This document shows, piece after piece, positions 7,531 to 12,845 of a stretch of DNA of 14,332 nt. Source of the stretch: UBA1724 sp016302315. GTDB taxonomy: Bacteria; Verrucomicrobiota; Lentisphaeria; Oligosphaerales; Oligosphaeraceae. Every line of letters starts with the position of its first letter. Within the stretch, counting starts at the first letter, position 1. Under the pieces are notes generated by a model, which did not search any database, was not told where the DNA came from, and saw only the letters and a program-made list of their open reading frames with translations. The translations under genes were made by a program, and so were the position numbers. The stretch covers positions 1 through 14,332 of the forward strand of contig JAEDNW010000054.1 in NCBI GenBank assembly GCA_016302315.1. The letters are read 5' to 3'.

Positions 7531-7956
7531 ATGGTCATTCTAAGCATTGGCGGAAATCTGGGGGATGTGGCGGAGAGCTTCCGCCGGGCGCTGCTCCTGC
7601 TGCAGGAGGCGGGGTTTGTCCTGGGAAAGTGTTCCCGTCCCTTCCGGAATCCGGCGGTGGGCTGCGAGCCTGGGGCGCCGGAGTTCTGGAACTGGGCGGT
7701 GACGGGGGAGTGGAGCCGTTCTCCGGAGGAACTGCTGACGGTTACCCAGGGCATCGAGGTGGCCTTGGGCCGCCCCAAGGATCATCCCCACTGGCACAGC
7801 CGCACCCTGGACATCGATATCCTGGCCTGCAACGGGGAACGCAGAGACACGCCGACCTTGACCCTGCCCCATCCCCGATGGCGGGAACGGGATTTCGTCC
7901 TGGTGCCGCTACAGGAGGTGGCACCGGAATGGCTTCAAAGTGCCTTTATGCTATAA
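7531..7956 (+). CDS. folK: Hydroxymethyldihydropterin pyrophosphokinase
   Basis: HPPK transfers pyrophosphate from ATP to 6-hydroxymethyl-7,8-dihydropterin in folate synthesis; cytosolic. From the ATG at 7531 the product has 141 residues and begins MVILSIGGNLGD, the expected family start. Other motifs are FWNWAV, EVALGRP, the magnesium-binding SRTLDIDIL and the C-terminal LPHPRWRERDFVLVPLQE. A GTG at 7507 would add eight residues (MPDAREKK), but these encode the purine-rich AGAGAAGAAG that serves as the ribosome binding site for 7531. No folP or folB gene is adjacent. It is the last gene of the run; the minus-strand tRNA converges on it, and no clear intrinsic terminator separates them. Confidence 0.93.
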   Translation: MVILSIGGNLGDVAESFRRALLLLQEAGFVLGKCSRPFRNPAVGCEPGAPEFWNWAVTGEWSRSPEELLTVTQGIEVALGRPKDHPHWHSRTLDIDILACNGERRDTPTLTLPHPRWRERDFVLVPLQEVAPEWLQSAFML

Positions 7957-7986
7957 GTCGTTGATAGAGAATATCTTATCATAAAT

Positions 7987-8060
7987 TGGCATCCCCACCA
8001 GGATTCGGACCTAGTCTAAATGTACCAAAAACACTTGTGCTACCATTACACCATGGGGAT
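7987..8060 (-). tRNA. tRNA-Gln (anticodon UUG), CCA encoded
   Basis: Read on the minus strand, all four arms fold. The acceptor stem ATCCCCA/TGGGGAT is fully paired. The D arm is GTGT-AATGGTA-GCAC. The anticodon stem AGTGT/ACATT surrounds loop TTTTGGT, with anticodon TTG at 8028-8026. The T stem CTAGG/CCTGG closes loop TCCGAAT. The discriminator G and an encoded CCA follow (7990, 7989-7987). Two features are unusual: position 55 is C where nearly all elongator tRNAs have U (pseudouridine), and the T and anticodon stems each hold a G-U pair. It may be functional but slightly decayed, or there may be a base error. Confidence 0.9.
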
Positions 8061-8061
8061 C

Positions 8062-8078
8062 CCGTTCGCAAGGAACGG
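8062..8078 (-). other. Hairpin in the 5' leader of tRNA-Gln
   Basis: Just upstream of the tRNA, CCGTTC and GAACGG form a perfect six-pair stem around a five-base loop. It would lie in the precursor 5' leader, next to the RNase P cleavage site. Confidence 0.5.
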
Positions 8079-8083
8079 CCGAT

Positions 8084-8112
8084 ACTATAGCCCCCCGGCA
8101 GGATTTTCAAAA
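8084..8112 (-). promoter_or_regulatory. Candidate sigma-70-like promoter of tRNA-Gln
   Basis: On the minus strand TATAGT (8089-8084) matches the -10 consensus at five of six positions. TTTTGA (8112-8107) lies 17 bases upstream; the overlapping TTGAAA (8110-8105) is a better -35 hexamer but only 15 bases away. The predicted start lies shortly before the leader hairpin. The stretch 8113-8238 beyond it holds no gene that I can support. Confidence 0.45.
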
Positions 8113-8277
8113 CGCTTTGTCTGGGGAAGGTTGCCGGGCTGAGGGGTGGGGAGGGCCGGGGGAAATGTCAGAAATGGGTAAGGAAATTCGGCGGCGGGCC
8201 GGATTTTCTTACAGTAACCTAAAAGTCGTCTAACGCGTTCACGATTCTATACTCACGCCAAGCCGTTGCAGGAGCAG

Positions 8278-8595
8278 GCGGTCCTTCACGGAATACAGGG
8301 TGAGAAGCTTGATGGTGTCCAGCCCGTCCCTGTCCTTGCTGAAGCCCTGCCTCGCCTCGGGCTGGTTCTCCGAATCGGTGGATATCGTGATGGAATCGAA
8401 GGCCAGGACCGGTGAGGGGGAAAGCCTCGGCGCACGGCTGGCAAAGTATCCCTGGATCCCGCTCTCGTCACGTCCGACACGGCTGAACAGCTCGCCGTAC
8501 ACATCCTCGCTGATGCCTTCCGCATACGGCATCTCGTGCATGATCTGCCATGCCTCCAGCCGGGTCAGGCTATTGCCGCCCGTGGCCACAAGATA
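8278..8595 (-). pseudogene. Truncated IS1634/IS4-group transposase remnant
   Basis: About 105 codons read on the minus strand resemble the middle of a DDE transposase. VLAFDSITIST carries the first catalytic Asp, followed by SENQPEARQGFSKDRDGL and TIKLLTLYSVKDR, as in IS1634-type enzymes. Those are about 500-600 residues long, so both ends and the other catalytic residues are missing. Upstream, the match stops where a repeat module begins near 8595. Downstream, it stops after YSVKDR, then runs through a few unrelated codons to a stop at 8239. The open frame continues upstream into repeat sequence (to 8868), but that part is not transposase. No terminal inverted repeats or target duplication are recognisable. 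It cannot encode an active enzyme. Confidence 0.8.
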
Positions 8596-8642
8596 GCGGG
8601 GAAATGTGCAGCGCCACGGGCTCCCCGGGCTGCGTCCTGTGC
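8596..8642 (+). repeat. Alpha repeat module, partial copy 1
   Basis: This is the second half of the alpha module: GCGGGG-AAATGTGCAGCGCC, a CCCGGG-type palindrome, then GCTGCGTCCTGTG. Its first half is missing, and its left edge coincides with the end of the transposase match. It passes without a break into the 109-base block starting at 8643. Confidence 0.75.
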
Positions 8643-8751
8643 CCCCCGGGGGTTCCCGGCCGGGATGTTCCACCCGGCCTCCACCCACGGGGTAGACGGG
8701 CTTCCCACCCCGCCCACGGGGTTCGGACTCATAATTTGGCCTTACCGGGGG
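8643..8751 (+). repeat. 109-base block, copy 1 (beta module)
   Basis: By eye this block is identical at every position to 9408-9516. It starts with the palindrome CCCCCGGGGG, continues with GGCCGGG (8658-8664) and CCCGGCC (8673-8679), a perfect seven-pair stem with an eight-base loop, and ends TTACCGGGGG. Beyond that G run the two copies go into different modules. Perfect identity amid decayed neighbours suggests recent duplication or conversion. Confidence 0.9.
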
Positions 8752-8839
8752 ATAGGATTTCCCCCAAAATGGTCCAGTATGGGCAAGCGTCACCGGGGGA
8801 TAGGATTTCCCCCAAAATGGTCCAGTATGGCTAAGCGTC
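8744..8839 (+). repeat. 48-base tandem repeat, two copies
   Basis: The units 8744-8791 and 8792-8839 differ at about two positions near their right ends (GGGCAAGCG against GGCTAAGCG). Each holds GGGGGA-TAGGATT-TCCCCC, a six-pair stem with a seven-base loop, followed by an AAAATGGTCCAGTATGG segment. The left repeat island has one diverged unit in inverted orientation (about 57-104). Confidence 0.9.
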
Positions 8840-8896
8840 CGTGAGACTTTCGAGCGTCCCTGACCCATTTGGCGACGGTACTTTCTAGAAAGGGTA
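8826..8896 (-). repeat. Edge repeat element, right copy (inverted partner at 1-71)
   Basis: Reverse complement of 1-71 with about four differences, ending in the same CTTTCTAGAAAG palindrome (8881-8892) and the same outermost bases TACC. The two copies face each other across 8.9 kb holding nine protein genes, a tRNA and the transposase scrap. Similarity stops sharply at 8896, so the outer boundary is visible on this side. Confidence 0.88.
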
Positions 8897-8904
8897 TCCT
8901 ACAG

Positions 8905-9055
8905 GGGATGGCGGGATGGGGAGCGGGGAACCCATTTACCCCGCGCGCGCACGCGCATACGTCCCGCCCCCCCCATTCCACGAAAACGGATTGAGACGGG
9001 GAAACACGGAAAACCTTTGGCGCTACCACCATCCACCCAGAACCCCGGCAGGGGT
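8905..9055 (+). repeat. Gamma repeat module, copy 1
   Basis: The order is GGGATGGCGGGATGGGG, a GC-alternating segment ending GCATACGTCCC, a run of nine C, then a segment 8957-9027 about 93% identical to 9228-9299 that ends in CCTTTGGCGCTAC. It closes with ACCCAGAACCCCGGC. The last part matches 109-146 in inverted orientation. No coding potential is evident. Confidence 0.8.
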
Positions 9056-9058
9056 GAC

Positions 9059-9108
9059 AGGATCGATAGACGGGGGTGCAGGAGCCACAACGTGGCGACC
9101 AAACCCCC
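9059..9108 (+). repeat. Delta module, copy 1 (inverted partner 9512-9564)
   Basis: A 50-base segment from AGGATCGATAGACGGGGG to GGCGACCAAACCCCC that recurs inverted at 9512-9564. Its centre is the hairpin GCCAC-AAC-GTGGC (9084-9096). The inverted partner keeps the stem but has a different loop. Confidence 0.85.
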
Positions 9109-9311
9109 GGGATGGCGGGATGGGGGCGAGGGGAACCTCTTACCTCTCGCGCGTACGCGCATACGTCCCACTGGAAAAGGCTCCGACAGTGCTGGAAAAG
9201 GTGAGCTTACCTCTCGCGCGTACGCGCATACGTCCCATCCCCCCCCATTCCACGGAAACGGATTGAGACAGGGAAACACGGAAAAACCTTTGGCGCTACA
9301 CCTTCCACCCT
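9109..9311 (+). repeat. Gamma module copies 2 and 3 with a 67-base tandem period
   Basis: A 31-base sequence is identical at 9140-9170 and 9207-9237. It contains the perfect 12-base palindrome GCGCGTACGCGC (9149-9160 and 9216-9227) followed by ATACGTCCCA. The first copy repeats the GGGATGGCGGG start of copy 1. The second continues into the C-run, the CCACGGAAACGGATTGAGAC segment and CCTTTGGCGCTAC (to about 9311), as in copy 1. CTGGAAAAGG is also repeated at 9171 and 9192. Confidence 0.85.
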
Positions 9312-9312
9312 A

Positions 9313-9422
9313 AACCCCGGCAAGCGGGGTTCAAGAGGATGCCCCCTGTGTCCCCCGCCAGCGGGGGAATGTGTAGCGCCCCGGGTTTCCCGGGCTGCAT
9401 CCTGTGTCCCCCGGGGGTTCCC
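9313..9422 (+). repeat. Alpha module, copy 2 (full length)
   Basis: A 110-base unit holding four palindromes in series: AACCCCG-GCAAG-CGGGGTT (9313-9331); CCCCCG-CCAG-CGGGGG (9352-9367); CCCGGG-TTT-CCCGGG (9380-9394), flanked by pairing-capable TAG and CTG-type bases; and CCCCCGGGGG (9408-9417). Transcribed, it would fold into a string of strong hairpins. It runs directly into the second 109-base block. Confidence 0.88.
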
Positions 9423-9516
9423 GGCCGGGATGTTCCACCCGGCCTCCACCCACGGGGTAGACGGGCTTCCCACCCCGCCCACGGGGTTCGGACTCATAAT
9501 TTGGCCTTACCGGGGG
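9408..9516 (+). repeat. 109-base block, copy 2 (beta module)
   Basis: Identical by eye to 8643-8751, including the GGCCGGG/CCCGGCC hairpin (9423-9444). At the shared terminal GGGGG this copy switches to the delta module, whereas copy 1 continues into the 48-base tandem units. Confidence 0.9.
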
Positions 9517-9564
9517 TTTGGTCGCCACAAAAATGTGGCTCCCGCACCCCCGTCTAGCGATCCT
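9512..9564 (-). repeat. Delta module, inverted copy 2
   Basis: Reverse complement of 9059-9108 with few differences. The central hairpin is GCCACA-AAAA-TGTGGC (9524-9539), one pair longer and with a new loop compared with copy 1. Its last 27 bases (9538-9564) recur exactly at 9683-9709 as a fragment. Confidence 0.85.
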
Positions 9565-9567
9565 CCC

Positions 9568-9709
9568 ACCCCGGCAAGCGGGGTTCATGAGGATGCCCCC
9601 TGTGTCCCCCGCCAGCGGGGGAATGTGCAGCGCCCCGGGTTTCCCGGGCTGCGTCCTGTGTCCCCCGGGGGTTCCCGCTACTGCTCCCGCACCCCCGTCT
9701 AGCGATCCT
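9568..9709 (+). repeat. Alpha module copy 3 followed by a delta fragment
   Basis: Bases 9568-9677 repeat alpha copy 2 almost base for base, with all four palindromes. After the final TTCCCG, a 27-base fragment of inverted delta (9683-9709) follows instead of beta, giving a third kind of junction. Confidence 0.88.
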
Positions 9710-9710
9710 G

Positions 9711-9822
9711 AACCCCGGCAAGCGGGGTTCAAGAGGATGCCCCCTGTGTCCCCCGCAGGCGGGGGAATGTGCAGCGCCCCGGGTTTCCCGGGCAACGTCC
9801 TGTGTCCCTCCCCCCCCGGGGG
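9711..9822 (+). repeat. Alpha module, copy 4, nearest to gnd
   Basis: Keeps AACCCCG-GCAAG-CGGGGTT (9711-9729), a CCCCCG-CAGG-CGGGGG stem whose loop differs from the CCAG loop of copies 2 and 3, and CCCGGG-TTT-CCCGGG. The CTGC arm after the third palindrome is replaced by CAAC, and the last palindrome is altered to a C7/G5 run. Bases 9823-9935 beyond it hold a six-pair hairpin (GCAACC 9847-9852 with GGTTGC 9860-9865), then the CU-rich gnd leader. Confidence 0.85.
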
Positions 9823-9935
9823 CGTATGGCGGTCATTTTCAGGGTGGCAACCTCCTCGGGGTTGCATTACATTATCCACCGTCTTTTTCCTGAAACCCTC
9901 ATCTACAAATCATCTCTTTTCTAGGAGTAAGATCC

Positions 9936-11396
9936 ATGTCGAAGAAAGCGGAAATTGGTCTGATTGGATTGGCGGTCATGGGCGAGAATCTGGCCCTGAA
10001 CATGGAGCGCAACGGCTACACTGTAGCGGTCTTCAACCGCAGTGTGGAGAAGGTGGATGCCTTCGTGACCGGGCGTGGCGCCGACAAGAAGTTCATCGGG
10101 TGCCATAGCCTCCAGGAGCTGGCGGACAATCTGGAACGCCCCCGCCGGATCATGCTGATGATCAAGGCCGGCGCCGCCGTGGACCAGATGATCGAAAAGC
10201 TTCTGACGGTGCTGGAGGAGGGAGACATCATCATCGATGGCGGCAACAGCTTCTTCCAGGATACCATCCGCCGCACCCGCGATCTGGCTGCCAAGGGCAT
10301 CCGCTACATCGGCACCGGCGTCTCCGGCGGGGAGGAGGGCGCCCTGAAGGGACCCTCCATCATGCCTGGCGGAAATCCCGAGGCCTGGCCCTATGTGAAG
10401 CCCATCTTCCAGGCCATCGCCGCCAAGGTGGTGGGGGACTTCCCCTGCTGCCAGTGGGTGGGGGACAACGGCGCCGGACACTATGTGAAGATGGTCCACA
10501 ACGGCATCGAATACGGCGACATGCAGATGATCTGCGAGGCCTACTGGCTCCTGAAGAACATCCTGGGCCTCACGGCGGCGGAACTCCACCAGGTCTTCAC
10601 GCAGTGGAACCAGGGAGAACTCAACAGCTATCTGGTGGAAATCACCAGCGAAATCTTCGCCAAGACCGATCCCGAGACCGGTAAGCCGGTCACCGACATC
10701 ATCCTGGATGTGGCGGGCCAGAAGGGCACCGGCAAGTGGACCAGCCAGGGAGCCCTGGATCTGGGCGCCCCCGCCCCCACCGTGGCGGAAGCGGTTTTCG
10801 CCCGCTGCCTCTCCGCCATCAAGGAGGAGCGTGTGGCCGCCTCCCAGGTCATCCGGGATGATTCCACCATCGCCTACCAGGGAGACCGCCAGGCCTTCAT
10901 TGACGCCGTCCGCCAGGCCCTCTACGCCTCCAAGATCTGCTCCTACGCCCAGGGTTTCCAGCTGCTCCAGCTGGCCGCCAAGGAATACAACTGGGATCTC
11001 CACTACGGGGAAATCGCCCTCCTCTGGCGGGGCGGATGCATCATCCGCGCCACCTTCCTGGAGAAGATCCACGCCGCCTTCCAGAAGAATCCCGCCCTGG
11101 CCAATCTCCTGGTGGACGACTTCTTCGGAAAGGCCGTGGCCTCCTGCACCAAAGCCTGGCGCCAGGTGGTCTCCCAGGCCGTCCTCTCCGGCGTCCCCGT
11201 CCCCGCCTTCTCCAGCGCCCTGGCCTACTACGACGGCTACCGCTCCGCCAATCTCCCCGCCAATCTCCTCCAGGCCCAGAGGGACTACTTCGGCGCCCAT
11301 ACCTACGAGCGCACCGATCGCCCCAGAGGCCAGTTCTTCCACACGGAGTGGACGGAGGACTGCGGCAAGACCGTCTCCGGCACCTACAACGCCTAG
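9936..11396 (+). CDS. gnd: 6-phosphogluconate dehydrogenase, decarboxylating
   Basis: Oxidatively decarboxylates 6-phosphogluconate to ribulose-5-phosphate with reduction of NADP, in the pentose phosphate pathway; cytosolic homodimer. The 486-residue length is that of the long, E. coli-like form. Motifs are GLAVMGENLALNM near 10-22 (dinucleotide-binding fold), NRSVEKVD, IIDGGNSFF, VSGGEEGALKGPSIMPGG, HYVKMVHNGIEYGDMQ with catalytic Lys and the His-Asn pair, KGTGKWTSQ, and the C-terminal RTDRPRGQFFHTEW that contributes to the partner's active site. AGGAG at 9923-9927 supports the start. It lies just after the repeat island and leads the gnd-larA-pfkB run, so a repeat-derived leader may sit in or before its transcript. 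Confidence 0.97.
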   Translation: MSKKAEIGLIGLAVMGENLALNMERNGYTVAVFNRSVEKVDAFVTGRGADKKFIGCHSLQELADNLERPRRIMLMIKAGAAVDQMIEKLLTVLEEGDIIIDGGNSFFQDTIRRTRDLAAKGIRYIGTGVSGGEEGALKGPSIMPGGNPEAWPYVKPIFQAIAAKVVGDFPCCQWVGDNGAGHYVKMVHNGIEYGDMQMICEAYWLLKNILGLTAAELHQVFTQWNQGELNSYLVEITSEIFAKTDPETGKPVTDIILDVAGQKGTGKWTSQGALDLGAPAPTVAEAVFARCLSAIKEERVAASQVIRDDSTIAYQGDRQAFIDAVRQALYASKICSYAQGFQLLQLAAKEYNWDLHYGEIALLWRGGCIIRATFLEKIHAAFQKNPALANLLVDDFFGKAVASCTKAWRQVVSQAVLSGVPVPAFSSALAYYDGYRSANLPANLLQAQRDYFGAHTYERTDRPRGQFFHTEWTEDCGKTVSGTYNA

Positions 11397-11410
11397 CCTC
11401 CCAGCGGCGG

Positions 11411-11460
11411 CCCCCGGACGTCTCCCCTGCCTGCGGGAACGTCATGGGGGCTTTCTTCTC
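11411..11460 (+). terminator. Candidate terminator or attenuator after gnd
   Basis: A strong stem of about 14 pairs lies 15 bases after gnd: CCCCC (11411-11415) with GGGGG (11446-11450), GACGT (11417-11421) with ACGTC (11439-11443), and TCCC (11423-11426) with GGGA (11435-11438), around the loop CTGCCTGC. Small bulges are at 11416, 11422 and 11444-11445. CTTTCTTCTCTCT follows instead of a pure T run, so termination may be partial and could lower larA expression relative to gnd. Confidence 0.55.
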
Positions 11461-11489
11461 TCTCCCCTTTTCCCTCCCCCTCCCCCTCC
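11451..11489 (+). other. 39-base uninterrupted polypyrimidine tract before larA
   Basis: Every base from 11451 to 11489 is C or T on the coding strand. It follows the hairpin and ends 12 bases before the start at 11502, which has no Shine-Dalgarno site. It parallels the leader of dapL (4522-4568). Confidence 0.75.
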
Positions 11490-11501
11490 AGACGCATATC
11501 C

Positions 11502-12785
11502 ATGGCACTGTTCACCAGCCTTGGCGGAAAGAACCTCGCCATTGACGATTCCCAACTCCGGGAACTCCTGCAGGAAACCATCCGGGCCACCGGCAAGACG
11601 CCCCGGAAGATGCTGCTGCTGCCGCCGGACCATACCCGCCTCAACTCCTATGCCGGCCCCATCACCCGGATGCTCTGGGAGGAATGGTCCGACCGCTGCC
11701 ACATCGACATCATGCCGGCCCTGGGCACCCACAAGCCCATGACCGATGAACAGCTGGAGATGATGTTCGGCACCCAGATCCCCAAGGAGGCCTTCCGGGT
11801 TCACGACTGGCGAAACGGGGTCCGCACCCTGGGAACCGTGCCCGGAACCATGATCCAGGAACTCTCCGGCGGACGGCTGGACTACGAGGTCCAGGTCCAG
11901 GCCAACGAACTCCTCTTCCAGGACTACGACCTGATTCTCTCCATCGGCCAGATTGTCCCCCACGAGGTGGTGGGCATGGCCAACTACACCAAGAACATCA
12001 TGGTGGGGGTGGGCGGTTCCGACATGATCAACAAGTCCCACTTCCTGGGGGCCGTCAGCGGCATGGAGCAGCTCATGGGCCGGGCGGATTCCCCGGTGCG
12101 CCGCCTCTTCAACTACGGCGTGGATACCTTCCTGGCGGATCTGCCCCTGGTCTACCTCCACACAGTCCTCTCCCGGGACGAGGCCTCCGGGGCCATGGCC
12201 CTCCGGGGATTCTTCTCCGGCACCGGACCCGACGCCTATCTGGCGGCCTGCAAGCTGTCGGTGGAGACCAACCTGGTGCTCCTGGACCAGCCTCTGAAAA
12301 AGGTCCTGGTCTATCTGGATCCCCAGGAGTTCAAGAGCACGTGGCTGGGCAACAAGGCCATCTACCGCACCAGGATGGCCATCGCCGACGACGGGGATCT
12401 CATCATCCTGGCCCCCGGCCTCCGGGAATTCGGCGAGGATCCCCAGATGGATGCCCTCATCCGGAAATACGGCTACAAGGGGACCCCGGCCACCCTCCAG
12501 GCAGTCCGGGAGAATCAGGACATGCGGGAGAATCTGGGGGGCGCCGCCCACCTGATCCACGGCTCTTCGGAAGGCCGCTTCCGCATCACGTACTGTCCCG
12601 GTCCCCAGGTCTCCCCCGAGGAGATCCGCCAAGTTGGCTTCGCCTATGGCAATCTCCAGGAAATGATGGAGAAGTATCACCCCGAATCCCTGAAGGACGG
12701 CCTCCAGACGGTGAACGGAGAGGAGATCTTCTACATCAGCAATCCCGCCCTGGGCCTCTGGGCCCTGAAACGCAATTTCACCTGA
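11502..12785 (+). CDS. LarA-family nickel-dependent 2-hydroxyacid racemase/epimerase
   Basis: Homologue of lactate racemase LarA, which moves hydride on a nickel-pincer nucleotide to racemise 2-hydroxyacids. The 427-residue length matches LarA. By spacing, the key residues of L. plantarum LarA are present: DHTR with Asp43 and Arg46 (D72, R75), GTHKPMT with His77 (H108), PHEVVG with His154 (H174), Lys164 for covalent cofactor attachment (K184) and His180 (H200). The family also includes malate, phenyllactate and hydroxyglutarate racemases and, as I recall, a D-gluconate 2-epimerase. Between gnd and a PfkB kinase, and 8 kb from uxuA, gluconate/mannonate epimerisation is the favoured guess over lactate. 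The larB, larC and larE cofactor genes are not in the window. There is no Shine-Dalgarno site. Confidence 0.85.
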   Translation: MALFTSLGGKNLAIDDSQLRELLQETIRATGKTPRKMLLLPPDHTRLNSYAGPITRMLWEEWSDRCHIDIMPALGTHKPMTDEQLEMMFGTQIPKEAFRVHDWRNGVRTLGTVPGTMIQELSGGRLDYEVQVQANELLFQDYDLILSIGQIVPHEVVGMANYTKNIMVGVGGSDMINKSHFLGAVSGMEQLMGRADSPVRRLFNYGVDTFLADLPLVYLHTVLSRDEASGAMALRGFFSGTGPDAYLAACKLSVETNLVLLDQPLKKVLVYLDPQEFKSTWLGNKAIYRTRMAIADDGDLIILAPGLREFGEDPQMDALIRKYGYKGTPATLQAVRENQDMRENLGGAAHLIHGSSEGRFRITYCPGPQVSPEEIRQVGFAYGNLQEMMEKYHPESLKDGLQTVNGEEIFYISNPALGLWALKRNFT

Positions 12786-12791
12786 TCCGAC

Positions 12792-12821
12792 GCCTCCCAG
12801 GCCCCTTTTTCTTTTTCCCCC
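12792..12821 (+). terminator. Weak terminator-like hairpin after larA
   Basis: GCCT-CCC-AGGC (12792-12802) is a four-pair hairpin followed by CCC and TTTTTCTTTTT. The stem is short for a true terminator. The pyrimidine run 12802-12821 may simply be another CU-rich leader. Confidence 0.3.
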
Positions 12822-12845
12822 ACTCCCCCAAACCACTTTCCTCCT

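Noticed and set aside
8604..8868. N-terminal 90 codons of the frame running into the transposase scrap
   Set aside because: These codons translate the alpha, beta, 48-base and edge repeats; only the later part resembles a transposase.
1..8896. Composite transposon or integrative element bounded by the inverted edge repeats
   Set aside because: No transposase with intact ends, no integrase or target duplication, and the contents include housekeeping genes; kept only as a question about inversion.
8596..9822. CRISPR array
   Set aside because: Repeats are long, palindromic, differently ordered and partly inverted, without regular unique spacers, and no cas gene is near.
9331..9879. Minus-strand 182-codon frame in the repeat island
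   Set aside because: Its peptide repeats (PPAGDTGG-like) follow the DNA repeats exactly and no ribosome binding site or homology is apparent.
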